NCBI RefSeq assembly: GCF_003611585.1
Contig: NZ_RAVW01000042.1
Coordinates: forward strand, 1 to 34,511
Length of the DNA: 34,511 nucleotides
Direction: 5' to 3'
Origin: Corallococcus exercitus
GTDB lineage: Bacteria; Myxococcota; Myxococcia; Myxococcales; Myxococcaceae
Of the stretch, positions 16,854 to 25,250 are shown piece after piece; positions within the stretch are counted from its first letter, which is position 1, and each line of letters opens with the position of its first letter. Position numbers and translations under genes: made by a program. The notes beneath the pieces were generated by a model, which saw only the letters and a program-made list of their open reading frames with translations, made no database searches and was not told where the DNA came from.

Positions 16854-18485
16854 CGCGAGCAGCGCTCCGGCGCCCGCGAGCAGCCCGAAGAAGGCCCCCG
16901 CGTTGAGGAAGTACTCCAACGGCAACAGGGGGCCTTCGACGTAGCCGCGCACGACGCGGTAGCCCACGTGCGCCAGCAGCGCGAGCAGGGGCAGGTTGAT
17001 GAGCGGCAACACCAGCCACCGGGCCGTGCGCCACCAGCGGGCCACGGCCTCCGCGACGGCGGTGGAGGCCGTGTAGCGCCAGGCCCCCGCGCGGGCCACG
17101 CGCAGCTCCGCCAGCATCGCCTCCACGTCCGGCACTCCCAGGGTCTCCGCCTCCAGCCCCTGCGTGCGCGCCACGCTGCGCGCCTCCGCCAGGGCGGTGC
17201 GCGCGGCGGACTCCGCGAGGAAGTCGTCCTCGAAGGGCTCCACCACCGCGACCTCCGCGGCGCGTGCGCGCGTGCGGTCCCTGACGGCATCCACCACGGT
17301 GGAGGCCGCCGCCACCGCCAGTCCCGCGGGCAGGCTGCGGCGGGCCACCAGCGCGCCGGCGCCCATGCCGGACGCGCCCCACAACGACAGCCGCAGTCCC
17401 CACGCGGCGGGGCCCCAGAAGCGTCCCGCGGCCTGCCGGCGCACCTCCGATGCCAGGTGCCCGTGGGCCAGGGACAGCCGCGCGTCGAAGTCCCCCTGGA
17501 GTGCCTCGCCCGCGCGCGCGAGCCCCGCGTCCAGCGCGGTGCGCGTCTTCGCGAGCAGTGCGTCCGTGTCGTTGAGCGCCGTCTGCACGGTGGAGGCGAG
17601 CTCCTCCAATGCGCCCAGCGCGTTGGTGTGGCGCACGCGCGCGGCGACGGCCTGGGTGGCCAGCCCGCGCAGGTGGAAGAGGAGCGGACCGAACTCGCCG
17701 GAGACGTCCTGGCCGTCCTTCGCGGCGCGCGCGCTGATGGCGAAGACGGGCACGTCCTCCGCGGCCAGGCCGTAGTGCTGAGTGGCCACGCGGCGGATTT
17801 GAGACTTCAGCGCTTCGCGCGATTCGGCGGACAGCTCGTCCGCGAAGTTGAGGATGAAGACGAGCGCGCGGCGGCGGGCGAACTCGGCGAGGAAGTCCAC
17901 CTGGGTGGCCTCCGCGACGCTGCCCCGGTGCATGACGACGAGCGCCACGTCGGCCTTGTCCAGCGCGGCGCGTGCGACGTCGCGGTGCTGGGTGGCCACG
18001 CTGTTGAGGTCCGGCGTGTCGATGAAGACCTGGCCGCTCCACAGCCCCTGCGGGCCGGGCGTGTAGCGCACGACGCGCGCGCCGGTGCGGGCCAGCTCGT
18101 CCGTGGGCGTGCCTTCCGGCGCGAAGAGGGTGGAGACGGTGCTGGTGGGGCGGTCCACGCCCTCGCGGGAGAGGGCCTGGCCGGAGAGGGCGTTGAGCAG
18201 GGTGGACTTGCCCGCGCCGGTGGCACCCACGAGCGCGACGACGAGCGGCGCGTCCTTCCGGGCCACGCCGCGCGCGTAGTCCTCCAAGAGCCGCTCCAGG
18301 CGCGGGCCATGGGGCTTCAGCGCGGGCAGCGACAGAGCGTCGGTGAGCAGCGGGCGGAGGGCTTCGGGGTCGGGAAGGCGGGTGTCGTCCACGGAAGGGC
18401 CAGCGTGGCGCGGCGCGCGCGTGCTGGCTACCGGGATGAGCGGTGACGGTGCGCCAGCGTGCATTCGCCCGCGGCGCATGTTCAC
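16683..18485 (-). CDS. Membrane-associated P-loop GTPase (dynamin/Era-like)
   Basis: The product is up to 600 residues. G1 is GATGAGKST (87-95), G3 is DTPD (156-159, in place of DxxG) and a likely G4 is NFAD (213-216). A helical region and hydrophobic segments follow (WGLRLSLWGASGMGAGALVA, WLVLPLINLPLLALLAHVGY, NAGAFFGLLAGAGALLASAS), so it is probably an inner-membrane GTPase. The start is not fixed: GTG 18485, ATG 18479 and ATG 18464 are possible, none with a good SD, and the domain proper begins about residue 35. The 3' 171 nt overlap the peptidase gene on the other strand. Function unknown. Confidence 0.85.
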   Translation of the reverse strand: MNMRRGRMHAGAPSPLIPVASTRAPRHAGPSVDDTRLPDPEALRPLLTDALSLPALKPHGPRLERLLEDYARGVARKDAPLVVALVGATGAGKSTLLNALSGQALSREGVDRPTSTVSTLFAPEGTPTDELARTGARVVRYTPGPQGLWSGQVFIDTPDLNSVATQHRDVARAALDKADVALVVMHRGSVAEATQVDFLAEFARRRALVFILNFADELSAESREALKSQIRRVATQHYGLAAEDVPVFAISARAAKDGQDVSGEFGPLLFHLRGLATQAVAARVRHTNALGALEELASTVQTALNDTDALLAKTRTALDAGLARAGEALQGDFDARLSLAHGHLASEVRRQAAGRFWGPAAWGLRLSLWGASGMGAGALVARRSLPAGLAVAAASTVVDAVRDRTRARAAEVAVVEPFEDDFLAESAARTALAEARSVARTQGLEAETLGVPDVEAMLAELRVARAGAWRYTASTAVAEAVARWWRTARWLVLPLINLPLLALLAHVGYRVVRGYVEGPLLPLEYFLNAGAFFGLLAGAGALLASASLVGAARHAGRAGRSRFVEALAALGGRLGEAVDDGLGTGRQAARRILERIRAVG

Positions 18486-18521
18486 CGGCCCCGCCCTGGA
18501 CGGCGGGGGATGACCTGCTGC

Positions 18522-18527
18522 TACGGT
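18522..18527 (+). promoter_or_regulatory. TANNNT -10-like box before the 986-residue protein
   Basis: TACGGT begins 15 nt before the ATG at 18537, with no SD in between. The same hexamer sits 16 nt before the leader-sharing gene at 22421. Confidence 0.45.
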
Positions 18528-18536
18528 CCGGGACGC

Positions 18537-21497
18537 ATGCGTTCTCGTGACATTCGTGGGTGGTGTCTGTCTTTGCTGGCGGTGTCGCCGCTCCTGTTCG
18601 CGACCCGGGCCTTCGCCGCGGAACCGCCGTCGCCAGGCGTGGTCCTCGACGCCGAGCCGCGGACCTTCGCGGAGGCGAAGGCGCTTCCCTCCACACTCAC
18701 CGGGTCCGCTGCCTGCGACCTGGGGCCGGGCAAGACCCCTGACATCACCGTCTCCCAGACCGTGGACGTGAATCAGGCCATCCCGGGTTGCAAGTCCGCG
18801 GAGGCGGTCATCACCCAGACGTTGACCCTGCCAGACGGCTCACACGTCGAGCGCCGGTTCAGCATCATGGATGACGCTCCTGGCACCCAGCTTCCACTGC
18901 CTCCCCCGCGCCCCCGCATCCGCGTCCGCTGTGAGGCGAAGCGGCTGGAGCTGTCCGTGGAAGGCGTGCCCGAGGCCCCCCTGCTCGCGCTGGAGCCCAT
19001 CGGTGTCGGCGTCACCTCCGCCTCCGTGAAGTTTCGGGTGTCCCGGGACAGCGAAGCCCGCTTCCTGCCCCTGCTGGTCCGCGACGACGCCGGGGCCCGC
19101 CGGGCGCTGGAGGAGTTGGGCCTGCTGATCAAGGACGTTCCTGCCCGCCTGTACGGTCGTGACCTGGACCTGGAGGCGGACAGTGTCGCGGCGCTGGCCG
19201 CCGCGCTCGAGCGCGCCCGGAAGCGTGTCGCCCTGGCCTCGGGTGATGAGCCGGAACCGTTCCCCGCCCCTCCTCGCGATTTCCAGGCTCCGGACCTGGA
19301 GGGAGACCGGCCGCCGCTGGAGACAGGCGCTCCCGAGGAGCTCGGCGACGTCCAGCCGTCCCAGGGGCGGTTCAAGTCTGGCTCGCCAGTGGACTCGGAC
19401 CTGTTCTGGCGCCAGGGACGGTTGTGCGTGGCGCAGCAGGACACCGGCAAGCGGATGCGCTGCTACGACCCCGTGGCGCGGCGCTGGGGCAAGACCGTCC
19501 CCGTGGACCGGGGGGAGCAGGCCGCCTGGACCTCATTCGAGGGGTGCTCCGGGAACATCCTCATGGGGACCCGGAGCATCCGGCGTCCCGGGGAGCCGGT
19601 CCTGCGCCTGTCGCCCCGGGCCGTCCTGTTCTGGCGCGGCCAGGAACATGAGGCCGTCGTCTTGGAGGTCCCTGAAGTGGACGGTCCACCGCGCCTTCGC
19701 GCGCCGGAAGCGGAGGAGCTGAAGAAGGCGATGCGCGCGTCCACCGGCTCCCGGCTCTTCGCCGAAGGCCGGTTCATCCTGGACGAGAACAACAAGCAGT
19801 TCTGCTCAACGCACAGGCCCCTGGGGTGCTGGTCCCTCCGCTGGGACGGTCCGCAGGGGGATGAGACCTTCAATCGACTGTCGGAGGCCCGCGTCTCCCC
19901 GGACGGCCGGTGGGTCGCCTACATGCGCGGTTCCGCTCCAGGCAAGGCGGACTCGGACGACGAGACCCGGACGCTGGTCGTGCGCTCCCTGGAGTTCGGT
20001 CCCTACGTCGCGCCCCGCGTGCTCGCTTCGACGGCGCCGCGCCTGGTGCGGACGGACGTCGTGATGCAGAAGCCGACCTGGGAAGGGCCCTCGCTGAAGT
20101 GGGGCGACGCCGGACGCGACTTCCGTGCGCGGATCTCCTGCGACCTGGGCCAGGACCCGCGCATCCCCTTCGAACTGGAGACGCAGCGCTGGGTCCCGCC
20201 GTACGGCAACGCCGACTCTCTGCCTGGATGCAGCGGCGACCCGGTGCGCATCTATCAAAATCTGGCCGCGCCAGGGGGCCTGGAGTTTAGCCGCAGCCCC
20301 GTCGTTGTCGCCGGGGACAGTCAGTCATCCGAAGGCGACATGAAGATGCGCTGCGAGCCGGGACGTCTGTCGTTGTGGATGGAGGGCGTGCCCGGCTTCC
20401 CGGTGTTGACGCTGGCCGCGAACATGGGCGCGTTCGGAGCGGTGCGCTGGGACCTGGCGCCGGAGACCGAAGCCCGCCTCCAGGCGCTGCTCGCCCGCGA
20501 CGACGCCCCTGCCCGCGAGGCCCTGGCCGCCTTCGCGCGGCTGGTGAAGATGAATGACGACGCGCGCAACAGCTCGTACGTGATGAACAAGGACGAGGGG
20601 CGCATCTCCCGCATGGGCTGTCTCTCCACGGCGCTGGAGGCCATCTCCGCCCGGCGGGCGCTCGCGGAGGGGGTCCACCCGGAGCTGCATGGCTCGCTGA
20701 AGACCGAAGGCGCCTGCGCCAGACGCTACGGCATGCGCGCCCTCCAGCAGCGGCTCAAGGCCGCCACGCCTCCGCTTCCGCTGCGCGTCGGGGCGATGAA
20801 GGGCAAGGCGGAGGTCATCGGCCGGGTGCCGTTCGTCCCCACCCTCCCCCCATGGCGCACGCCCACGTTGTACTGGAGGGATGGCACCCTGTGCCTGGTC
20901 CAGCCGGAGGGCGCCCAGGTGCGCTGCTACGACCCGGCGGCGCGCGAGTGGGGGGCCGTGGTCGCCAGGCAGGACCGCCCGTTCCCGCGAGAGGACCTGC
21001 TCCTGAAGTCGGAGTACGCCCCCGGCATGTGCTACCCGGTGGGAAGCCGCGCCATTCCCGGTTCGGAGCGGATGCCCAACCTCCTCCCGCTGTCGTCGCG
21101 GGCCTCGTTGTTCGCGGACCTCTCGCTCGGCGAGCTGGCCCCGGAGTTCCAGCTCATCGAAGTCCCCGAGGACGGGGGCCCTGTGCGCACGCGTGCACCC
21201 ACCGTGGAGGAGCTGGCGCTCGCGGCGCGAAATGGCGGAGGCTCCGCGTCCCTGGGGGAGGGCAGGTTCCTGTTGCTGTCCCCGACGAACGAACGCTCGC
21301 CGTGGCTGTGCACGGCGGTGCGCCCGTGGCTGTGCTGGAAGCTGCCCGTGGAGTCCGAGGCCTACGGCGTGCGTGCCCCCCTGGTGTCGCCCGACGGCCG
21401 CTGGCTGTCCTACGTGCGGATCCCCTGGGGCAAACCCGATGACCCGGAGAAGTACCCCAAGGAGCTCGTCCTGCTGCCGCTGACGCCGATCCCTTGA
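18537..21497 (+). CDS. Exported hypothetical protein with two homologous halves
   Basis: The product has 986 residues. It begins with a signal peptide (MRSRDIRGWCLSLLAVSPLL, cleavage near AFA-AEPP). The mature protein is a tandem duplication. Half 1 (about residues 55-495) and half 2 (about 530-986) each have, in order: CDLG...PGC near the start; a strand block with RCE-x3-L-x-L-x2-EGVP; an acidic E-A-R-x3-LL-x-RDD-A helix; L(Y/F)WR-x-G-x-LC followed by RCYDP-x-AR-x-WG; a block ending in EVPE-x-GP-x-R-x-RAP; and a C-terminal VSPDGRW like a PD40/TolB beta-propeller strand. No function is recognised. The two halves suggest a beta-rich, disulfide-bonded protein on the cell surface or in the periplasm. 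Confidence 0.85.
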   Translation: MRSRDIRGWCLSLLAVSPLLFATRAFAAEPPSPGVVLDAEPRTFAEAKALPSTLTGSAACDLGPGKTPDITVSQTVDVNQAIPGCKSAEAVITQTLTLPDGSHVERRFSIMDDAPGTQLPLPPPRPRIRVRCEAKRLELSVEGVPEAPLLALEPIGVGVTSASVKFRVSRDSEARFLPLLVRDDAGARRALEELGLLIKDVPARLYGRDLDLEADSVAALAAALERARKRVALASGDEPEPFPAPPRDFQAPDLEGDRPPLETGAPEELGDVQPSQGRFKSGSPVDSDLFWRQGRLCVAQQDTGKRMRCYDPVARRWGKTVPVDRGEQAAWTSFEGCSGNILMGTRSIRRPGEPVLRLSPRAVLFWRGQEHEAVVLEVPEVDGPPRLRAPEAEELKKAMRASTGSRLFAEGRFILDENNKQFCSTHRPLGCWSLRWDGPQGDETFNRLSEARVSPDGRWVAYMRGSAPGKADSDDETRTLVVRSLEFGPYVAPRVLASTAPRLVRTDVVMQKPTWEGPSLKWGDAGRDFRARISCDLGQDPRIPFELETQRWVPPYGNADSLPGCSGDPVRIYQNLAAPGGLEFSRSPVVVAGDSQSSEGDMKMRCEPGRLSLWMEGVPGFPVLTLAANMGAFGAVRWDLAPETEARLQALLARDDAPAREALAAFARLVKMNDDARNSSYVMNKDEGRISRMGCLSTALEAISARRALAEGVHPELHGSLKTEGACARRYGMRALQQRLKAATPPLPLRVGAMKGKAEVIGRVPFVPTLPPWRTPTLYWRDGTLCLVQPEGAQVRCYDPAAREWGAVVARQDRPFPREDLLLKSEYAPGMCYPVGSRAIPGSERMPNLLPLSSRASLFADLSLGELAPEFQLIEVPEDGGPVRTRAPTVEELALAARNGGGSASLGEGRFLLLSPTNERSPWLCTAVRPWLCWKLPVESEAYGVRAPLVSPDGRWLSYVRIPWGKPDDPEKYPKELVLLPLTPIP

Positions 21498-21513
21498 GCA
21501 TCTCCCGCGGCCA

Positions 21514-22224
21514 TCAGCTTGCGACGGCCTCCTCGGCCAGCGGGACCTGGCGCGTGTCCCCCACGGTCTTCCAGAGCCAGGCGTTCACGTCGAAGCGCGG
21601 GTCGCCCAGCTGGCGTCCCAGGTCGATGCCGTCCCAGGCCAGGTGTTGATCCTCCGGGGGACCCATGTCGCTGAGCGTGCCCATCAGCTTGTTCAGCTGC
21701 TCTTCAGGGAAGCTGTCGTTGGAGGCGCCGAACATCGCGTAGAAGGCCAGGTGGTGGGTCTGGTCCTCCTCCGGCCCGCCGTCGCCATGAAGACGGCTTG
21801 AGCGAAACCCGGTGGGCGGGAGCGGGTGCGGGTGGTTGAGGTTCCAGCGCTGGTCCCGCTCCGACGCCAGGCCATCCAATCCGGAGTCCGTGCCCGCGAA
21901 CAGCAGGCCCAGGTCGCGTCCGGCCTCCGCGCCATGGATGCGCGTGGTGGGGCCGTCCCCGGTGGTGAGCAGCCAGCGGACGCGCTGGGCCGCTCGGGAG
22001 AACAGCTCCAGGGCCAGCCGTCCCTCGCGGCGCTCCTCGTCGGCCCGCTCCCGGAGGAAGTCGCGCCGCAGGTGGGCGTGCTGCCGGAAGAACTCGCGCA
22101 CCGCCGCCACCCGCCGCGCCGTGACGGCGGTCAGCCAGTGTCCCCGGGCATCCAGGAAGGCCACGGCCTCCGCCTGGATGGCATTGTCGGAAAGCGGCGG
22201 CGGAGGGGCAGGACGATGCGCCAT
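21514..22224 (-). CDS. Hypothetical protein
   Basis: The product has 236 residues. ATG at 22224 is chosen because GGAG lies 9 nt upstream and coding quality drops before it. After a proline-rich lead (AHRPAPPPPLSD) comes a helical, Arg/Glu-rich region (RRVAAVREFFRQHAHLRRDF, LRERADEERREG). The C-terminal half is acidic with His/Trp/Asp motifs (LNHPHPLPPTG, DQTHHLAFYAMFG, LAWDGIDLGRQLGDPRFDV). There is no signal peptide or membrane helix. I recognise no family. It lies between two exported-protein genes and is convergent with the 986-residue gene (16-nt gap). Confidence 0.75.
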   Translation of the reverse strand: MAHRPAPPPPLSDNAIQAEAVAFLDARGHWLTAVTARRVAAVREFFRQHAHLRRDFLRERADEERREGRLALELFSRAAQRVRWLLTTGDGPTTRIHGAEAGRDLGLLFAGTDSGLDGLASERDQRWNLNHPHPLPPTGFRSSRLHGDGGPEEDQTHHLAFYAMFGASNDSFPEEQLNKLMGTLSDMGPPEDQHLAWDGIDLGRQLGDPRFDVNAWLWKTVGDTRQVPLAEEAVAS

Positions 22225-22404
22225 GGGCGTTCTCCGGGAAGGGGCCGAAGGCGAATGTCGGAACGCTTCACAGGGCCGGGAGTGGGGAGTCCCCCACGCA
22301 TGTCTGCCATTGCGCATCGTCGCTTCCAACCGTGCTCCCGTGCGCAGTTGCCTGGGACGCCCGGGGTGTCAGACGGGCCCCGTCGATGTGGTCCACGCGT
22401 GTAG

Positions 22405-22410
22405 TACGGT
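22405..22410 (+). promoter_or_regulatory. TANNNT -10-like box before the TonB-C-like lipoprotein
   Basis: TACGGT begins 16 nt before the ATG at 22421, with no SD. It is identical in sequence and nearly in spacing to the box before the gene at 18537. Confidence 0.45.
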
Positions 22411-22420
22411 GCGCCCGGTC

Positions 22421-23182
22421 ATGCGTGCACTGTCATCCCGTGGGTGGTGTCTGTCGTTGGGTCTGCTTCTTGCGTGGCTGGGAACCGGCTGCGCCTCGCT
22501 CTCGGCGAGCCTCGGGGGCACCGGCGAAGCCTCCGAGAAGGCCCGGCGGTTGTGCGAACAGGGCCTGCTGACCTGGCCCGACCTGGCACGCTTCCCCGCG
22601 GACATGCCTCCCCAGGACTACGTCCGGTCGGAGGACCTGGCGTGGCTCCAGGCCCATCCGGAGGCGGTGCCTCCCGAGGAGCCGCTGTCCGCCCAGCCGC
22701 CGCTCTGCGAAGTGCAGGACGCCACCAATGCGGAGGGCGACTTCACCGTGGTGGTGATGAAGCTCCAGCCTCCCACGGAGCAGGAGCCCGAGGGGCGCAA
22801 TGCCCTCCTGACCTTCCACCGGGCTCCGGAGGGATGGCGTCTGACCTACTGGCTTCCGGAGGACGCGCAGGCAGGCGCCACGAACGTGCCGCTCTTCTCC
22901 GAGGCCATGCCCCGTCCCCAGAAGCTGTCGGGCCAGGACCTCGCCTATACGCGGGAGGCGCTGCAGGAGGGCGTGCAGGGGCTGATGGCCATCCGCTGCG
23001 TCATCACCCGGGCGGGAAGCGTCATCAATTGCCACACGCTGAAGCCCCTGCCGCTCATGGTCGAGCCCGCGCTCAAGGCGCTCTGGGGCAGCCGCTACGC
23101 CCCCGTGACCCTGGCCGGAAAGCCCATCGATGTGCGGTACACCTTCATCTTCCGGATGAAACGGGTGACCTTCACCCGCTGA
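22421..23182 (+). CDS. Lipoprotein with TonB-C-like C-terminal domain
   Basis: The product has 253 residues. MRALSSRGWCLSLGLLLAWL ends in GTGCAS, a probable lipobox, so the mature protein is likely lipid-anchored. The middle has no recognised domain. The C-terminal 70 residues (GVQGLMAIRCVITRAGSVIN, VEPALKALWGSRYAPVTLAG, KPIDVRYTFIFRM) match the TonB C-terminal pattern of a strand pair, an alpha helix and G-x-P-(I/V)-x-V-x-Y-x-F-x-F. It has no TonB membrane anchor or Pro-rich spacer, so it is not a classic energy transducer. Its first codons share a 17-bp identity with the gene at 18537. Function unknown. Confidence 0.8.
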   Translation: MRALSSRGWCLSLGLLLAWLGTGCASLSASLGGTGEASEKARRLCEQGLLTWPDLARFPADMPPQDYVRSEDLAWLQAHPEAVPPEEPLSAQPPLCEVQDATNAEGDFTVVVMKLQPPTEQEPEGRNALLTFHRAPEGWRLTYWLPEDAQAGATNVPLFSEAMPRPQKLSGQDLAYTREALQEGVQGLMAIRCVITRAGSVINCHTLKPLPLMVEPALKALWGSRYAPVTLAGKPIDVRYTFIFRMKRVTFTR

Positions 23183-23198
23183 CACACCCGCGCGGGTG
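23162..23198. terminator. Paired hairpins between convergent genes
   Basis: CGGGTGA/TCACCCG (23162-23178, 3-nt loop) lies in the last codons of the lipoprotein gene, and the perfect 14-bp palindrome CACCCGCGCGGGTG (23185-23198) follows its stop. The response-regulator gene ends at 23210 from the other side. No U tract is present, so this is a weak, possibly two-way, terminator. Confidence 0.35.
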
Positions 23199-23209
23199 CG
23201 CCCATCGGG

Positions 23210-23572
23210 TCATCCTTCCGCGCTCCCGAGCACGGACTGCACGGCCTTGACCAGCCCCTTGACGGTGACGGGCTTCTCCAGGAACGACTGCACCTGCTGG
23301 TCGCCCAGCGCCTTGCGGCTGGCATTGGAGATGACCACCACCGGCAGCTCACGCAGCTGACCGTGGCCACGCATCCGCGTGAGCAGCCCCCGGCCGTCCA
23401 GCAGCGGCAGCATCAGGTCGAGCAGCAGCAGGTCGGGCGCGTTGCCCTCCAGCTTGCGCCAGGCCTCCAGGCCGTTGCGCGCCACCTGCACGTCGAAGCC
23501 GGCGTCCTGCAACACGTCCTGGATGGCGTCCGCCAGGGTCTCCTCGTCCTCCACCACGAGGATGCGTGCCAT
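23210..23572 (-). CDS. Single-domain response regulator
   Basis: The product has 120 residues and is a receiver domain with no output domain. The acidic pocket is E8-D9-E10 in VVEDEE, the phospho-acceptor is D52 in LLLLDLMLP, and S82 and K100 (FLEKP) are the other conserved residues, so the site looks functional. The ATG overlaps the stop of the KaiC-like gene (TGATG), so the two are translated together and the regulator is likely its partner. The cognate histidine kinase is not in the window. Confidence 0.95.
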   Translation of the reverse strand: MARILVVEDEETLADAIQDVLQDAGFDVQVARNGLEAWRKLEGNAPDLLLLDLMLPLLDGRGLLTRMRGHGQLRELPVVVISNASRKALGDQQVQSFLEKPVTVKGLVKAVQSVLGSAEG

Positions 23573-25092
23573 CACGCCTCCCCCCTGCCAGGTCCGCCGA
23601 GGCCGGGGCCGGGCGATGCGGGGTTCATGGAGGCCTGGGCGCGGGCCTGGGGCTGTCCGGTGAGGATGGCCTCCAGCGCCGCGTACGACTCCCCGACGCG
23701 GGGACCCTCGTCGGTGATGTGCAGCTCGCGCAGGAAGGGGTCGTTGGGGCTGTCGCGCATCTTCAGCACGGTGATGAGCCGGTGCAGCTTCCCGTTCAGC
23801 TCGAAGAAGCGCAGGAACACCAAGTTGTCGCAGATGGCCTCGATGCCGCGGATGGGCGAGTGCAGCTCGGGCCCGAACATGTCGTTCGTCTGCTGGGTGA
23901 TGAGCATGGTGACGTCGCGCTCACGCAGGGTGTTGATGAGCGCCGCGAGGAAGCGGGTGGTGCGCTCCGGGTCGATGGCCTCCTTGGCGAAGGGCTCCAG
24001 GCCATCCAGCACCAGCCGCTTCACCCCCTGCTGTTGGATGAGGTGGATCAGCTCCTGGGCCATGGCGTCCGGGAGCGTCTCCACCGGCGCGCGCGCCTCC
24101 AGCCGCAGCATCCCCTGGCGCTGCAGGGGTTCGAGCTCCAGCCCCATGTTGCGGCACTTCACCGTGAGCTGCGCGCCGCTCTCCGCGAAGCCGAAGTAGA
24201 GCCCCGGCTCCCCGTGGCGCGCCCCCTCCGCCAGGAACGACAGGCCGATGGTCGTCTTGCCGCTGCCGGGGCTGCCCATGACGAGCGTGGAGGACAGGGT
24301 GACGAGCCCTCCGGCGCACATGGCGTCCAGCCCCTCGATGCCCCAGCGGCTGCGGTGGCGCGGGTCGGCCACCTTGCGGGGCGTCTCGCGCATCATCGCC
24401 TCGAAGCGCGGATAGACGCTCACGCCCTGCTCGTCGATGGTGAAGGTGTGGCGGCCCGGGATGTTGTTGCTGCCGCGGAACTTGGTGAGCTCGATGCCGC
24501 GCGTGGCCTTGAGGCCGATGAGGTCCGCGCTCAGGGCCACGATGCCGTCGACGACGGCGGCCTCCACGCTCACGCCCTTGTGCGTCTCCGTGCTCAACAG
24601 CAGCGTCGTGCAGTCCAGGGCGGCCAGCCGCAGGCCGAGCGTCTGCAGCAGCTCGCGCAGGTCCTCGTCCGGGCGCAGCCGCTCCTTGAGCACCGACAGG
24701 CCGTCCAGGATGAGCGCCCGGGCCCCTCGCTCGCGGGCGGTGCGGATGAGCGTGTCGACGAAGCCCTTGCCGCCCCCCTCCCGGAGCGCGGACAGGCCGC
24801 TGATGTAGTGCACGCGGGTGCCCACGGCGTCTCTGCGGAAGAACCGGAACGAGCGCAGGTGCAGCAGCATGCGCTCGTGGGTCTCCGCGAGCAGCGTCAC
24901 GTAGAGGGACGCGTCGCCGCCCTCCGCCAGCCGGAAGCACATCTCGTTGGCGAGCGTCGTCTTGCCGCTGCCGGGAGGCCCGGCGATGAGGTACAGCCCG
25001 CCGCGCAGCCAGCCCCCGCACAGGATTTCATCCAGGTGGGGCACTCCACTTTTCAGCCGTGCCGCGGCCTCCTCCTCCCGCGCGTCGTCCAT
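23572..25092 (-). CDS. KaiC-like double-domain RecA-family ATPase
   Basis: The product has 506 residues. It has two KaiC/RadA-type domains, each with a Walker A: GPPGSGKTT (38-46, K44) and GSPGSGKTT (273-281, K279). The acidic catalytic segments are LLAETHERM and GFAESGAQL. The second domain also matches KaiC CII in LKMRDSPNDPFLRELHITDEGP, but at the place of the two KaiC phosphosites (Ser-Thr) it has Glu418-Ala419. KaiA and KaiB genes are not present here. ATG at 25092 has GGAGGA 8 nt upstream. It is coupled to a response regulator (TGATG). KaiC-like proteins outside cyanobacteria often work in signalling or stress response; the role here is unknown. Confidence 0.92.
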   Translation of the reverse strand: MDDAREEEAAARLKSGVPHLDEILCGGWLRGGLYLIAGPPGSGKTTLANEMCFRLAEGGDASLYVTLLAETHERMLLHLRSFRFFRRDAVGTRVHYISGLSALREGGGKGFVDTLIRTARERGARALILDGLSVLKERLRPDEDLRELLQTLGLRLAALDCTTLLLSTETHKGVSVEAAVVDGIVALSADLIGLKATRGIELTKFRGSNNIPGRHTFTIDEQGVSVYPRFEAMMRETPRKVADPRHRSRWGIEGLDAMCAGGLVTLSSTLVMGSPGSGKTTIGLSFLAEGARHGEPGLYFGFAESGAQLTVKCRNMGLELEPLQRQGMLRLEARAPVETLPDAMAQELIHLIQQQGVKRLVLDGLEPFAKEAIDPERTTRFLAALINTLRERDVTMLITQQTNDMFGPELHSPIRGIEAICDNLVFLRFFELNGKLHRLITVLKMRDSPNDPFLRELHITDEGPRVGESYAALEAILTGQPQARAQASMNPASPGPGLGGPGRGEA

Positions 25093-25186
25093 CAAAGGGC
25101 TCCTCCGTGGAACCAATATGGGACCTTCGCGGGAGAGCCCGGACCGCACGGAGGAGCACCAGGCGGGCAGGCTCCTGAAACGCCAC

Positions 25187-25230
25187 GACGCCGGACGCGA
25201 GGGGCTCCATGGCCCCTCCCGCCCGGCGTC
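25187..25230 (-). terminator. Hairpin after the di-haem oxidoreductase
   Basis: GACGCCGG (25187-25194) / CCGGCGTC (25223-25230) and GAGGGGC (25199-25205) / GCCCCTC (25212-25218) pair around a 6-nt loop. On the minus strand GTGGCGTTTC follows, so the U tract is short. It is 21 nt after the stop of the gene at 25251 and separates it from the KaiC-like gene. Confidence 0.55.
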
Positions 25231-25250
25231 GGTGCTTGAAGCCGCGAGCC

